The position numbers and the translations under genes are program-made. A DNA stretch of 64,000 nucleotides from positions 4,364,001 to 4,428,000 of the forward strand of contig NZ_CP031153.1 of NCBI RefSeq assembly GCF_003352465.1. Reading direction: 5' to 3'. Positions 34,241 through 42,688 of the stretch are shown in pieces (the first letter of the stretch is position 1; every line of letters starts with the position of its first letter). The stretch is from Kordia sp. SMS9. Its GTDB lineage: Bacteria; Bacteroidota; Bacteroidia; Flavobacteriales; Flavobacteriaceae. The notes below the pieces were generated by a model that searched no databases, was not told the DNA's origin, and worked only from the letters and a program-made list of their open reading frames with translations.

Positions 34241-35305
34241 ATGAAAAAACATAACTTTAGTGCAGGCCCTTGTATCTTACCGCAAGAAGTATTTCAAAAA
34301 GCTTCAGAAGCGGTATTAAATTTCAATAATGACCATCTTTCTATTTTAGAAATATCACACAGAAGCAAACCTTTTGTCAATGTTATGGAAAGCGCGCGTG
34401 CGTTGGCTTTAGAACTGTTAGGTTTGGAAGGAAAAGGCTATACCGCACTCTTTTTACACGGTGGTGCCAGCACACAGTTTTTGATGGCAGCTTATAATTT
34501 GCTAAACAAAAAAGCGGCATATTTAAATACAGGAACTTGGAGCGTAAAAGCCATTAAAGAAGCAAAACTATTTGGCGAATTGATCGAAGTTGCTTCTTCA
34601 AAAGATTCAAATTTCACATACATTCCTAAAGACTATACCATTCCAACAGATGCAGATTATTTTCACTGTACCAGCAACAATACAATCTTTGGAACGCAAA
34701 TAAAAAACTTCCCAGAAACCAATGTACCCATTGTTTGTGACATGAGTTCAGATATCTTTTCACGTCAGTTAGATTTCTCTAAGTTTGATTTAATCTATGC
34801 AGGCGCACAAAAAAATATGGGGCCAGCCGGAACGACTTTAGTGGTGGTAAAGGAAGAAATTTTAGGCAAAGTAAATAGAGCCATTCCATCCATGTTAGAC
34901 TATAAAGTACATATTGGAAAAGACAGCATGTTTAATACACCAGCCGTATTTCCGGTGTATGTTTCCATGTTGACACTAGAATGGTTAAAAAACATTGGTG
35001 GCATCGCTGCGATTGAAAAAATAAACGAGCAAAAATCTGCCTTATTGTATAACGAAATTGATCGAAATCCATTGTTTAAAGGCATTGTAGCTACAGAAGA
35101 CCGAAGTCACATGAATGCGACATTTACCTTGACGGAGGAATCTCTGAAAGAAACTTTTGATACCATGTGGAACGATGCGGGCATCAACGGACTTAACGGA
35201 CACCGAAGTGTTGGCGGATATCGTGCCTCTATGTACAACGCATTGCCATTAGAAAGTGTGCAAGTACTCGTGGATGTAATGCAAGCATTAGAAAAGAACG
35301 CGTAA
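34241..35305 (+). CDS. serC: Phosphoserine aminotransferase
   Basis: The ATG at 34241 (MKKHNFSAGPCILPQEVF) gives 354 aa, the family length. This PLP enzyme makes 3-phosphoserine from 3-phosphohydroxypyruvate. Visible are the start motif FSAGP, ISHRS, the PLP lysine in YAGAQKNMGPAG, and the C-terminal GHRSVGGYRASMYNA. The serA-like gene follows 44 bases downstream, forming a serine synthesis pair. Confidence 0.96.
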   Translation: MKKHNFSAGPCILPQEVFQKASEAVLNFNNDHLSILEISHRSKPFVNVMESARALALELLGLEGKGYTALFLHGGASTQFLMAAYNLLNKKAAYLNTGTWSVKAIKEAKLFGELIEVASSKDSNFTYIPKDYTIPTDADYFHCTSNNTIFGTQIKNFPETNVPIVCDMSSDIFSRQLDFSKFDLIYAGAQKNMGPAGTTLVVVKEEILGKVNRAIPSMLDYKVHIGKDSMFNTPAVFPVYVSMLTLEWLKNIGGIAAIEKINEQKSALLYNEIDRNPLFKGIVATEDRSHMNATFTLTEESLKETFDTMWNDAGINGLNGHRSVGGYRASMYNALPLESVQVLVDVMQALEKNA

Positions 35306-35349
35306 TCAGTCTTTAAAACATTCAATTTTCAATCATTCAATTCAAAAAA

Positions 35350-36303
35350 ATGAAAATATTAGCAAACGACGGAATTTCTCAAAGTGGCATTGATGCTTTG
35401 ACCAACGATGGTTTTGAAGTTATCACCACAAAAGTGGCGCAAGCACAATTGATCAACTATATCAACGAGCATAATATTGCGGGACTTTTGGTGCGAAGTG
35501 CTACTAAAGTTCGCAAAGACTTGATTGATGCTTGTGAAAGTTTACAACTCATCGGTCGTGGCGGCGTTGGTATGGACAATATTGATGTAGCGTACGCACG
35601 CGACAAAGGAATTCATGTGATCAACACACCCGCAGCTTCTTCAAGTTCGGTGGCGGAATTGGTGTTTGGACATTTATTGAATGGTGTTCGTTTTTTACAC
35701 GATGCTAACCGTAATATGCCGTTAGAAGGTGACTCTCGCTTTAAGGAATTAAAAAAATCTTATGCAAAAGGAAGCGAATTGCGTGGAAAAACCTTAGGAA
35801 TTATTGGTTTCGGTCGCATTGGGAAAGCAACGGCAGAAAGAGCCATTGGTTTGGGAATGAACGTCATTGCTTCAGATCCGTTTATAGACAAAGCAACCGT
35901 TTCTGTAGAATTTTTTGATGGACAATCCTTAGATTTTGAAATCGTCACAGAAACTATGGAAAGTGTCTTGAAAAATGCTGATTTTATCACGTTACATGTT
36001 CCCGCTCAAAAAGAATATATTATTGGTAAGAAAGAAATCGCTTTGATGAAACAAGGCGCAGGAATTGTCAATGCATCGCGTGGCGGTATTATTGATGAAG
36101 TCGCACTAATTGACGCGTTAGATGCTGGAAAACTGAGTTTTGCAGGTTTGGATGTATTTGAAAACGAACCCACACCAGCCATCAAAGTATTGATGAATCC
36201 GTATGTATCCTTAACGCCACATATTGGTGCTGCAACCTACGAAGCACAAGACCGAATTGGACTTGAATTGGCTACGCAAATCAATACGCTTCTAAAAAAA
36301 TAA
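35350..36303 (+). CDS. serA: D-3-phosphoglycerate dehydrogenase, short form
   Basis: This 317-aa NAD-dependent 2-hydroxyacid dehydrogenase has GFGRIGKA as nucleotide-binding motif, the catalytic-site context RGGIIDEVAL and the final catalytic histidine in SLTPHIGAATYEAQ. It lacks the C-terminal ACT regulatory domain of E. coli SerA, so serine feedback through that domain is not expected. The assignment to phosphoglycerate comes mainly from its place directly after serC. Confidence 0.9.
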   Translation: MKILANDGISQSGIDALTNDGFEVITTKVAQAQLINYINEHNIAGLLVRSATKVRKDLIDACESLQLIGRGGVGMDNIDVAYARDKGIHVINTPAASSSSVAELVFGHLLNGVRFLHDANRNMPLEGDSRFKELKKSYAKGSELRGKTLGIIGFGRIGKATAERAIGLGMNVIASDPFIDKATVSVEFFDGQSLDFEIVTETMESVLKNADFITLHVPAQKEYIIGKKEIALMKQGAGIVNASRGGIIDEVALIDALDAGKLSFAGLDVFENEPTPAIKVLMNPYVSLTPHIGAATYEAQDRIGLELATQINTLLKK

Positions 36304-36322
36304 AAGCACTCACATATACTTT

Positions 36323-36346
36323 AAAAGCACTCTTTTGGGTGCTTTT
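36323..36346 (+). terminator. Terminator after the serC-serA pair
   Basis: AAAAGCAC (36323-36330) pairs with GTGCTTTT (36339-36346), followed by more T. Confidence 0.75.
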
Positions 36347-36492
36347 TTGTTTTTTTTGAACGATCTTAAAGTTCATTCATCTGATATTTGTGCATTTTAT
36401 ACGTTTCAACTAAAAAACACATACACATACTACAAGTCTTACAGAATATTACTATCTTGTTTTCATATTAACAATAAAATATCATTTTTAAA

Positions 36493-37170
36493 ATGTCTGG
36501 AATTTTAGATTTATTAAATAGCGATTTGGGAAAACAAATCATTGGTGGCGTGAGTAATGAAGTTGGAGAAGACCAAAACAAAACGGCTTCTGTATTAAGT
36601 ATGGCAATGCCTCTATTAATGGGCGCCATGAAAAGAAATGCAAGTTCTCCTGAAGGTGCTGAAGGATTAAACAAAGCTTTAGAAAAAAAGCACGATGGTA
36701 GTATTTTAGATAATTTAGGAAGTCTTTTTGGTGGCGGAGTCAATCAAGAAGTAAAAGATGATGGTGATGGAATCCTAGGTCATGTATTAGGAAATAGTAG
36801 ACAAAATGTAGAAACTGCAATCAGTAAGAAATCTGGAGTAGATACTTCTTCTATCGGAAACATTTTAAAAGTAGCAGCACCTTTATTGATGGGAATGCTA
36901 GGAAAGCAAAAACGTCAACAAAACGTACAAAGTTCTAGCGGCATTGGAGATTTATTAGGCGGATTACTCGGCGGAGGAAATTCAGCAGCACAAGCACCTC
37001 AACAACAAAGCTTTATTGAATCTATTTTAGATGGCGATAATGATGGAAGTGTTTTAGATGATATTGCAGGAATGTTTTTTGGTGGAAACGACAAGAAAGA
37101 CGACAACAATAACAATAGCGGCGGCAGCGGACTTGGCGGATTGCTAGGCGGATTGTTCGGAGGAAAATAA
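36493..37170 (+). CDS. DUF937 protein with glycine-rich tail
   Basis: This 225-aa protein has the DUF937 pattern of repeated amphipathic helices (LLNSDLGKQIIGGVSNEVG, LSMAMPLLMGAMKRN) and a second similar half (ISKKSGVDTSSIGNILKVAAPLLMGML). Two Gly-Leu-Leu-Gly-Gly segments and an Asn/Asp linker end it (GGLLGGLFGGK). Function is unknown; the family relates to bacterial YidB-like proteins. It is transcribed alone. Confidence 0.9.
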   Translation: MSGILDLLNSDLGKQIIGGVSNEVGEDQNKTASVLSMAMPLLMGAMKRNASSPEGAEGLNKALEKKHDGSILDNLGSLFGGGVNQEVKDDGDGILGHVLGNSRQNVETAISKKSGVDTSSIGNILKVAAPLLMGMLGKQKRQQNVQSSSGIGDLLGGLLGGGNSAAQAPQQQSFIESILDGDNDGSVLDDIAGMFFGGNDKKDDNNNNSGGSGLGGLLGGLFGGK

Positions 37171-37507
37171 TACTTCACAAAACATACATAATTGAAAAAG
37201 CATTGACGAACGTTGATGCTTTTTTTTGTTAGATTGTTTGACGAAATCATTGTTTTATTCAAAATACAACATGTAGCTAAATTGATATAAAATGGCATAA
37301 AAGATTTGCAAAGAAAAGTTGATATTCCAGTTCAAGTTAAAAACACAGGCATAGCAAAATTACGACGAGTATTTTAACGCAGAAATTCAGCTTTTATTCA
37401 TGCAACTTTATATTGATTTAGTTATTATTGTCACGTTTTCATTTTCGGAAAGTTATAGCTACAGAAAGAAGTCAAAGTGGCTTCTATAAAAGCAAAATTT
37501 TCATATT
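37171..37507. other. Gene-free gap of about 340 bases
   Basis: It holds the terminator at 37195-37224. I find no credible reading frame in the rest, which is AT-rich and probably carries the promoter of the peptide gene at 37508. Confidence 0.6.
37195..37224 (+). terminator. Terminator after the DUF937 gene
   Basis: AAAAAGCAT (37195-37203) pairs with ATGCTTTTT (37216-37224), with an inner ACG/CGT pair, followed by T. Confidence 0.75.
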
Positions 37508-37759
37508 ATGAAGAAAAGAAATTTAAACAGTTTGCAATTAAACAAAAAATCTATTGCAGGTTTTGCCAATGTGTTACATGGTGGACAGGCATCTTCTGGA
37601 TTAAATGTATCTTGTCCTAATATTTGTAAGATGACTAAAGAAGATCGTCCTTTGTGCAATGATCTTGATCTTGAATCTCCTATAAAACCGACACCTATAG
37701 ATAATCCAATGCCAAGTGAAACTGCGGCGGATGCACCTGTAGACGGTCCTGCTGGATAA
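37508..37759 (+). CDS. Small double-glycine leader peptide, RiPP (class I lanthipeptide-like) precursor candidate
   Basis: The gene encodes 83 aa. The leader MKKRNLNSLQLNKKSIAGF and its end LHGG match the peptide at 20821 (MKKKNLTSLSLNKRSIS, LHGG), so the two are paralogous at the leader. The core is quite different: three cysteines (VSCPNICKMT, LCNDL), then a proline-, aspartate- and serine-rich tail ending VDGPAG. No modification enzyme lies nearby; the adjoining region holds the sigma factor block. It ends at a long inverted repeat. Confidence 0.75.
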   Translation: MKKRNLNSLQLNKKSIAGFANVLHGGQASSGLNVSCPNICKMTKEDRPLCNDLDLESPIKPTPIDNPMPSETAADAPVDGPAG

Positions 37760-37784
37760 AGTTTTTTTATTTAACGATAAAGCA

Positions 37785-37912
37785 AGCTGTCTAAAAAGTT
37801 AACAGAAACATCATTCTGTGCTTGATCTAGAATCTCATTACACTGAGTATCAATATTTATCAGAAACCGAATCAAGCGAGGTTTGCTGAAAATTTATACT
37901 TTTTAGACAGCT
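37785..37912. repeat. 128-bp nested palindrome between convergent genes
   Basis: AGCTGTCTAAAAAGT (37785-37799) recurs exactly inverted at 37898-37912, 98 bases apart. Inside it a GCTTGAT/ATCAAGC pair and smaller hairpins give a nested stem structure. It could be a bidirectional terminator or a small non-autonomous palindromic element. Confidence 0.6.
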
Positions 37913-37918
37913 ACTTTT

Positions 37919-38605
37919 TTATAACAATTCAATGAATTGTGCTGCTTTTTTATATTTATACGCTTTCGCGCGAATAATTTCTTGTAGAATTTCTGTTGCT
38001 GCCTCTTTTTGATTTGCCTTTAAATAAGCTAATGCTAATGCCCAATTTGCCTCAGGTTGAACGGTTTTTGTTTGTACTGCAATTTTCAGATTTTTAATCA
38101 CAACGGCTAATTCTACCGGTTCTTTTTGCAAATAACACAATGCCAAATTATATTCCGCAGTTCCTTTATTTTCGCCTAAAGCAACCAACTGTTGCCAAAT
38201 CCTGATACTTTCATCATACTTCTTATTATTATACGCTTCTAGTGCAGCTACCATTTGTGTCTTTTCAACCTCATTTCCGCGTGTCACGATTGCTTGATTG
38301 TCAATCGTAACTAAATTTTCAATGGATTCGTTGAGAACCGTTTCATAACTTGGTTTGGAAAATAAAATGACACTCGCTACAATTCCAGCCACACACACCA
38401 AAATGGCAGCAATCGCTACTTTGGAAAATAAAAAGCGATACTTGGTTTTCGCTGGTTGTTTTTCAACTCCATACTGTTCTTTGAGTTGTTGCGACCATTT
38501 TGTTTTCTTCTCTCTATCAAACTTTGCTTGAATCAATTCTTCACTAATTGCTTCTAGTTCTTCAGGAGATAATGATTGACCTTCTGTATATTTTTTATGA
38601 TTCAT
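37919..38605 (-). CDS. TPR membrane protein downstream of sigma factor, anti-sigma candidate
   Basis: This 228-aa protein has a charged cytoplasmic N-terminus of about 65 residues, one transmembrane helix (VAIAAILVCVAGIVASVILF), and a periplasmic part with tetratricopeptide-like repeats (WQQLVALGENKGTAEYNLALCYLQ, EANWALALAYLKANQ). Its gene lies 36 bases after the sigma factor gene. This layout is that of an inner-membrane anti-sigma or signal-relay protein that senses something in the periplasm. No ZAS-type zinc anti-sigma motif is visible, so the role is inferred from topology and context. Confidence 0.75.
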   Translation of the reverse strand: MNHKKYTEGQSLSPEELEAISEELIQAKFDREKKTKWSQQLKEQYGVEKQPAKTKYRFLFSKVAIAAILVCVAGIVASVILFSKPSYETVLNESIENLVTIDNQAIVTRGNEVEKTQMVAALEAYNNKKYDESIRIWQQLVALGENKGTAEYNLALCYLQKEPVELAVVIKNLKIAVQTKTVQPEANWALALAYLKANQKEAATEILQEIIRAKAYKYKKAAQFIELL

Positions 38606-38641
38606 ATACTTTCTACATATTGCATGCCTGCAATGTAATGA

Positions 38642-39232
38642 TTAACGTTTATACTGTTTTAAAAAATAGGAACGTAAAGTTTCTAAACACCGTTGTTTTT
38701 GTTTTCGAAGCGCTGCATCTGATTTGCCGAGTTTTTGAGCCAATTCATTCAACGCTATTTTTTTATAATAATAATTTTCTAACAATTTGCTACATTGATC
38801 GCCCAAAAGTTTCCAAGCTGCGTCTAAAAAATCAAGAGTGGTATCGTCTATTTCATCTACCGTTTCAACAATGGTTTCATTCGTTGATATTTTAACTGAT
38901 TTGCTTCTTTTTTTCAAAACTGTGGTCAAAAATTGTCCTGCCATTTGCGTGAACAAAAAGCGCATGTTGTTATAGGTGATTTTCCCTTCTAACAAACGCT
39001 TTCTAAACTTTAATAATGCATCCATGGTGGCGTCATACGCCATGGAATGATTTACACTATAACGCTGCATTAAGTATGCAATGGTTTCTTCAAACTGTGC
39101 TAAAAATATTTTTTCGAACAAATCATCATTGCCTGCTTTCATACGTAGAAGCATGTTATTAAAAGATGCTTCTGTCAATCCAAAATTTTGCAGCGTATTG
39201 TCAATATTATTTTTGGCGGATTTTTGTTTCAT
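38642..39232 (-). CDS. Sigma-70 family RNA polymerase sigma factor (ECF type)
   Basis: This 196-aa protein has a region 2-like N-terminal half (LFEKIFLAQFEETIAYLMQRY, AYDATMDALLKFRKRL) and a region 4-like helix-turn-helix (LNELAQKLGKSDAALRKQKQRCLETLR), joined by an acidic linker. It is an alternative sigma factor of the extracytoplasmic type. It sits in front of the TPR membrane protein and is divergent from the T9SS/CHAT gene row, which may be its target. Confidence 0.88.
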   Translation of the reverse strand: MKQKSAKNNIDNTLQNFGLTEASFNNMLLRMKAGNDDLFEKIFLAQFEETIAYLMQRYSVNHSMAYDATMDALLKFRKRLLEGKITYNNMRFLFTQMAGQFLTTVLKKRSKSVKISTNETIVETVDEIDDTTLDFLDAAWKLLGDQCSKLLENYYYKKIALNELAQKLGKSDAALRKQKQRCLETLRSYFLKQYKR

Positions 39233-39382
39233 AATTCTTCTATAAAATTACAGAAAAAAATTATGCCCTACTTATATAAATAGAATTTTAAAACAACGTG
39301 ACGCAAAAAAATAGTGTCACGTTTTCTTTTTGAAATGGTTATACATGAAATAATATTTATTAACTAATTAATTTTTTAAACC

Positions 39383-41041
39383 ATGAAACTATTCAAAAAA
39401 TTACTTTTATTCGTTGCTCTTTTAGCTGCAACTAGTGTGCTATACGCACAAGAAATTTGCTGTGATCCCGACAACAATTTACTCACCAACGGAAATTTTA
39501 ACGCTGCTACTTGTGGTGGCAATGGTGCTTTTAACAATTGTGTCCCTGGTTGGACAAGTGAAGCTGGATCGCCAAGTATCCATAGTTTTTCTTCCAATCC
39601 TAACGCTTGGATGTGGTCGTATGCAGGCGGTGGCGAAGCTATTTCTGGCGGTATGAACTTTCAAAGCGGTGTTACCTACAATATTTGTTTTAGACTCCGA
39701 ACAGACGATAAAAATTCAGGCGATCCGAATGTTGCCAACAATGCGACTGTAAATTTAGTAGCTACCAACAATCCTGGTGCTATTACAGCGAATCCAAACG
39801 GTCACGTTATTTTTCAACAAACGATGGGGCAATATTTAAATACGTGGACAAATATTAGTATACAGTTTACTCCAAATGCAAATTATAGTCGATTGTGGAT
39901 TTTTCCTTTTATGCAACAAAACAGTAATGGTGTGAGTCAAGCAGAAATGGACATTGACGATATTGTAATTTCTGTAGCTACTCCAACTCCTAATTTTACC
40001 ATGCAAGATGAATATTGCGATGACGAACCTATTTTACCTATTGCGGTTCCTAGCGGTTTGTATTCTTATCGTTGGCTGATTCATGAGGTAAATCCAAGTG
40101 GAAATATTCTTCGTCATGCAACACTTGGCATTTCAGGAAGTGTATCACTGACTGATTTTAGAAATTTATGGAACGGTTTTCAAGCAGGAAAAACGTATAC
40201 AGTCACTTTTGAATATTATGACAATTGCGGCAATCGTTTTACTGTGGTAAGACAATTTACAATTACCGAAAGAGAGGTACACACTTCCTGTGTTGACCTA
40301 GCTTGTGGTGAAGTATTTGACCCAAATACTATTAGTTTTCCAGGTCTTTGTGAAGGGAATATCAACAGTATTGATGATTTGGTAAATCAAGTCTCTTATG
40401 CTCCTACTTCTCCAATTGTTTTTCAAAAAAGTACCGTATTAAAATTAACGTATGACTGCTGTGAATTGTTTTTATGTGTAAACGTTGCTAAAGAAGATGA
40501 AGTGCAGATTAAGGAAGTGTGCCCAAGTGATGATGGTACTATTTTGATGGAAGCTTGTGGCGGAACGGATGGCTATTATTCATACATCATTAATGGTTTG
40601 GGTGAATCTTCTACAGATGCATCACGAGTAGTTGAATATGTTCCTGGTGGAGAATATTCGGTTACTTATATTTCAGATACAGGTTGCAGATGTACTGTGA
40701 TTTATAAAATAGTGTGTGATGAATGGGTTCGCACAGAAAAAAAAGATTCAGAACAACGCAACGAGCTAAAAGATACTTCTGAAAAACCTTCTAATTTTGT
40801 CATTTACCCGAATCCATCGAATGGAAATTATAGCATTCAGCCAAGTTTTCAAACTTCCGTCAAGGAAAAAACGTATGAAATTTCGATTGCAAACATAGCG
40901 GGGAAATCGATTTTTACCAAAAGCACCATTTCATTGGAGCGTGCATATCATCTAGATATTTCAAAATATACTGCTGGAGTTTATTTCCTCACCATTAAAG
41001 TGGGAAATACTACAGAAGTCAAAAAGCTCATTAAGAATTAA
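39383..41041 (+). CDS. Large secreted protein with T9SS type A sorting domain
   Basis: This 552-aa protein has a signal peptide (MKLFKKLLLFVALLAATSVLYAQ). Its cysteine-rich N-terminal carbohydrate-binding-like module covers about residues 25-200 (NLLTNGNFNAATCGG, WTSEAG, MDIDDIVIS), and Ig-like segments follow with more Cys pairs. A type A sorting domain closes it (VIYPNPSNGNYSI ... GVYFLTIKVGNTTEVKKLIKN). It is expected on the cell surface. It heads a row of three genes (this, another T9SS cargo, CHAT protease) divergent from the sigma factor. Confidence 0.85.
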   Translation: MKLFKKLLLFVALLAATSVLYAQEICCDPDNNLLTNGNFNAATCGGNGAFNNCVPGWTSEAGSPSIHSFSSNPNAWMWSYAGGGEAISGGMNFQSGVTYNICFRLRTDDKNSGDPNVANNATVNLVATNNPGAITANPNGHVIFQQTMGQYLNTWTNISIQFTPNANYSRLWIFPFMQQNSNGVSQAEMDIDDIVISVATPTPNFTMQDEYCDDEPILPIAVPSGLYSYRWLIHEVNPSGNILRHATLGISGSVSLTDFRNLWNGFQAGKTYTVTFEYYDNCGNRFTVVRQFTITEREVHTSCVDLACGEVFDPNTISFPGLCEGNINSIDDLVNQVSYAPTSPIVFQKSTVLKLTYDCCELFLCVNVAKEDEVQIKEVCPSDDGTILMEACGGTDGYYSYIINGLGESSTDASRVVEYVPGGEYSVTYISDTGCRCTVIYKIVCDEWVRTEKKDSEQRNELKDTSEKPSNFVIYPNPSNGNYSIQPSFQTSVKEKTYEISIANIAGKSIFTKSTISLERAYHLDISKYTAGVYFLTIKVGNTTEVKKLIKN

Positions 41042-41164
41042 CTACTAACTTCTTTTCGTAAATATCACATGATAGCTTCTTGTATTGTGTGATATTTTTC
41101 TTTCAGATTCATATATTTATACTATAAGACTTACATGATTATCAAATTTTAATACATAAAAGCA

Positions 41165-42688
41165 ATGAAAACTTTCAATATATTTCTACTAACGTCACTT
41201 GTATGGACGTTCTCTTCTTTTTCGTCATATACACAATACAATCCTACTATTGTTGCAAATCAGGTTGGCAACGGATTGGTTTCTTATCAATTGTCAAATA
41301 TTGGACAAAACACCTTTGTGTTCACTTTATTTGGTGATGGTACTTTTAGTACGCTGCAAAACCCAACACATGTGTTTGCGCCCAATCAAAATGGATATAC
41401 TACTGAGTCTTATTTTGCACGTTCGTATGATCCGAATGTACCGCCTAAAAGAACTGCACAAACTGGTCCTATTGGAACGTATACAAATTCAACTACAATA
41501 TCCAATACGTCTGTAAATATGACAGGTTCTGTAGACGTTTTTACCAGTTGGGCAACGGCTCAAAACTATGAGAACTTTTATATTATTGCTTTTCAAAACA
41601 TTACATCGCCAATGGCTGTAGATGGCTGTTTAGAATTTTATTACAATCACCAAGAGATTACGGTTAATCCTACAGGAATTAAAATTTACAACAATTGGGT
41701 AAACAACCAACAAATTACATCCGCTTTAGGAAATTATACCAGTAAAATTCAATGGACATTTAAAGATTTGCAACTTAATGAAACACGGTATGTATATATT
41801 CCTGCTGTAACCCACGCTACACTAGGGCAAGACATTCATATTGATGTACGATATAACGAAAATTGTGATAAAAGACCAATAAGCAGTCCACATACATTTA
41901 AGTCACGGAAATATCCACACGATCCAAATTATAAAATTGTCAATAAAGAATGTACAAAAGAGAGAATATCAATACAACAAGAATTGATATATACCATTGG
42001 TTTTTTTAACGATGGAGAATATTTTGCAGAAGATGTATTTGTTGTAGATGAACTTGATTCAGCTTTGGACGCAAGTACTGCACAGCTTGTTGACTATGAA
42101 GTAAAACCCAATTTTAGCATAACAGATAACGCATTATTTTTTGACTTTTTAAATATTAATTTGCCAGGTACCAATCAAATAGTTCCTAAAATGTATACCT
42201 ATGATGAAGCTGCCACGTATTTTTCTTTTAAAATTTGCACACAAAAAAATCTTGATGAATGTATCAATAACACCGCCAGTATTGTGTTTGATACACAACC
42301 TGTATTTTATACCAACACTTCTCAAATTTGCGCCATATCCGATTGCCCTAATTATACGAGTTGTACTGATAGTTCTAAAAAGGAGAATGCCTCGGAAACA
42401 GCATTGTTTGAAGAAAACGAAAGTACACAACTCAAATTTTCAGTCTTTCCCAATCCTACAAACGATGTGCTAAATGTAACTGTCATCTTTACAGGATCAA
42501 CCGTTAAAGAATTTAGCCTAACATTGCGTGACTTTTCTGGAAAAGAAATCAAAACCAGCTATATAGAAAATCAAAACACTTCTATTTTTAACAAAACAAT
42601 TCCCCTAAAAAATGTGGTAAATGGATTGTATTTTTTAACTTTAAGTACAAATCAAGGAAATTACACAAAAAAAATAATCAAGAATTGA
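41165..42688 (+). CDS. T9SS cargo protein with PKD-like and DUF11-like domains
   Basis: This 507-aa protein has a signal peptide (MKTFNIFLLTSLVWTFSSFSSYTQ) and a PKD-like region near residues 25-85 (FTLFGDGTFSTLQNPTHVF). A DUF11/DUF7619-like conserved-repeat domain follows at about residues 270-390 (YTIGFFNDGEYFAEDVFVVDELDSALD, NNTASIVFDTQPVF), and a type A sorting domain ends it (FSVFPNPTNDVLNVTV ... YTKKIIKN). Its stop overlaps the TTG start of the CHAT gene in TTGA, so the two are probably translationally coupled. Confidence 0.85.
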   Translation: MKTFNIFLLTSLVWTFSSFSSYTQYNPTIVANQVGNGLVSYQLSNIGQNTFVFTLFGDGTFSTLQNPTHVFAPNQNGYTTESYFARSYDPNVPPKRTAQTGPIGTYTNSTTISNTSVNMTGSVDVFTSWATAQNYENFYIIAFQNITSPMAVDGCLEFYYNHQEITVNPTGIKIYNNWVNNQQITSALGNYTSKIQWTFKDLQLNETRYVYIPAVTHATLGQDIHIDVRYNENCDKRPISSPHTFKSRKYPHDPNYKIVNKECTKERISIQQELIYTIGFFNDGEYFAEDVFVVDELDSALDASTAQLVDYEVKPNFSITDNALFFDFLNINLPGTNQIVPKMYTYDEAATYFSFKICTQKNLDECINNTASIVFDTQPVFYTNTSQICAISDCPNYTSCTDSSKKENASETALFEENESTQLKFSVFPNPTNDVLNVTVIFTGSTVKEFSLTLRDFSGKEIKTSYIENQNTSIFNKTIPLKNVVNGLYFLTLSTNQGNYTKKIIKN

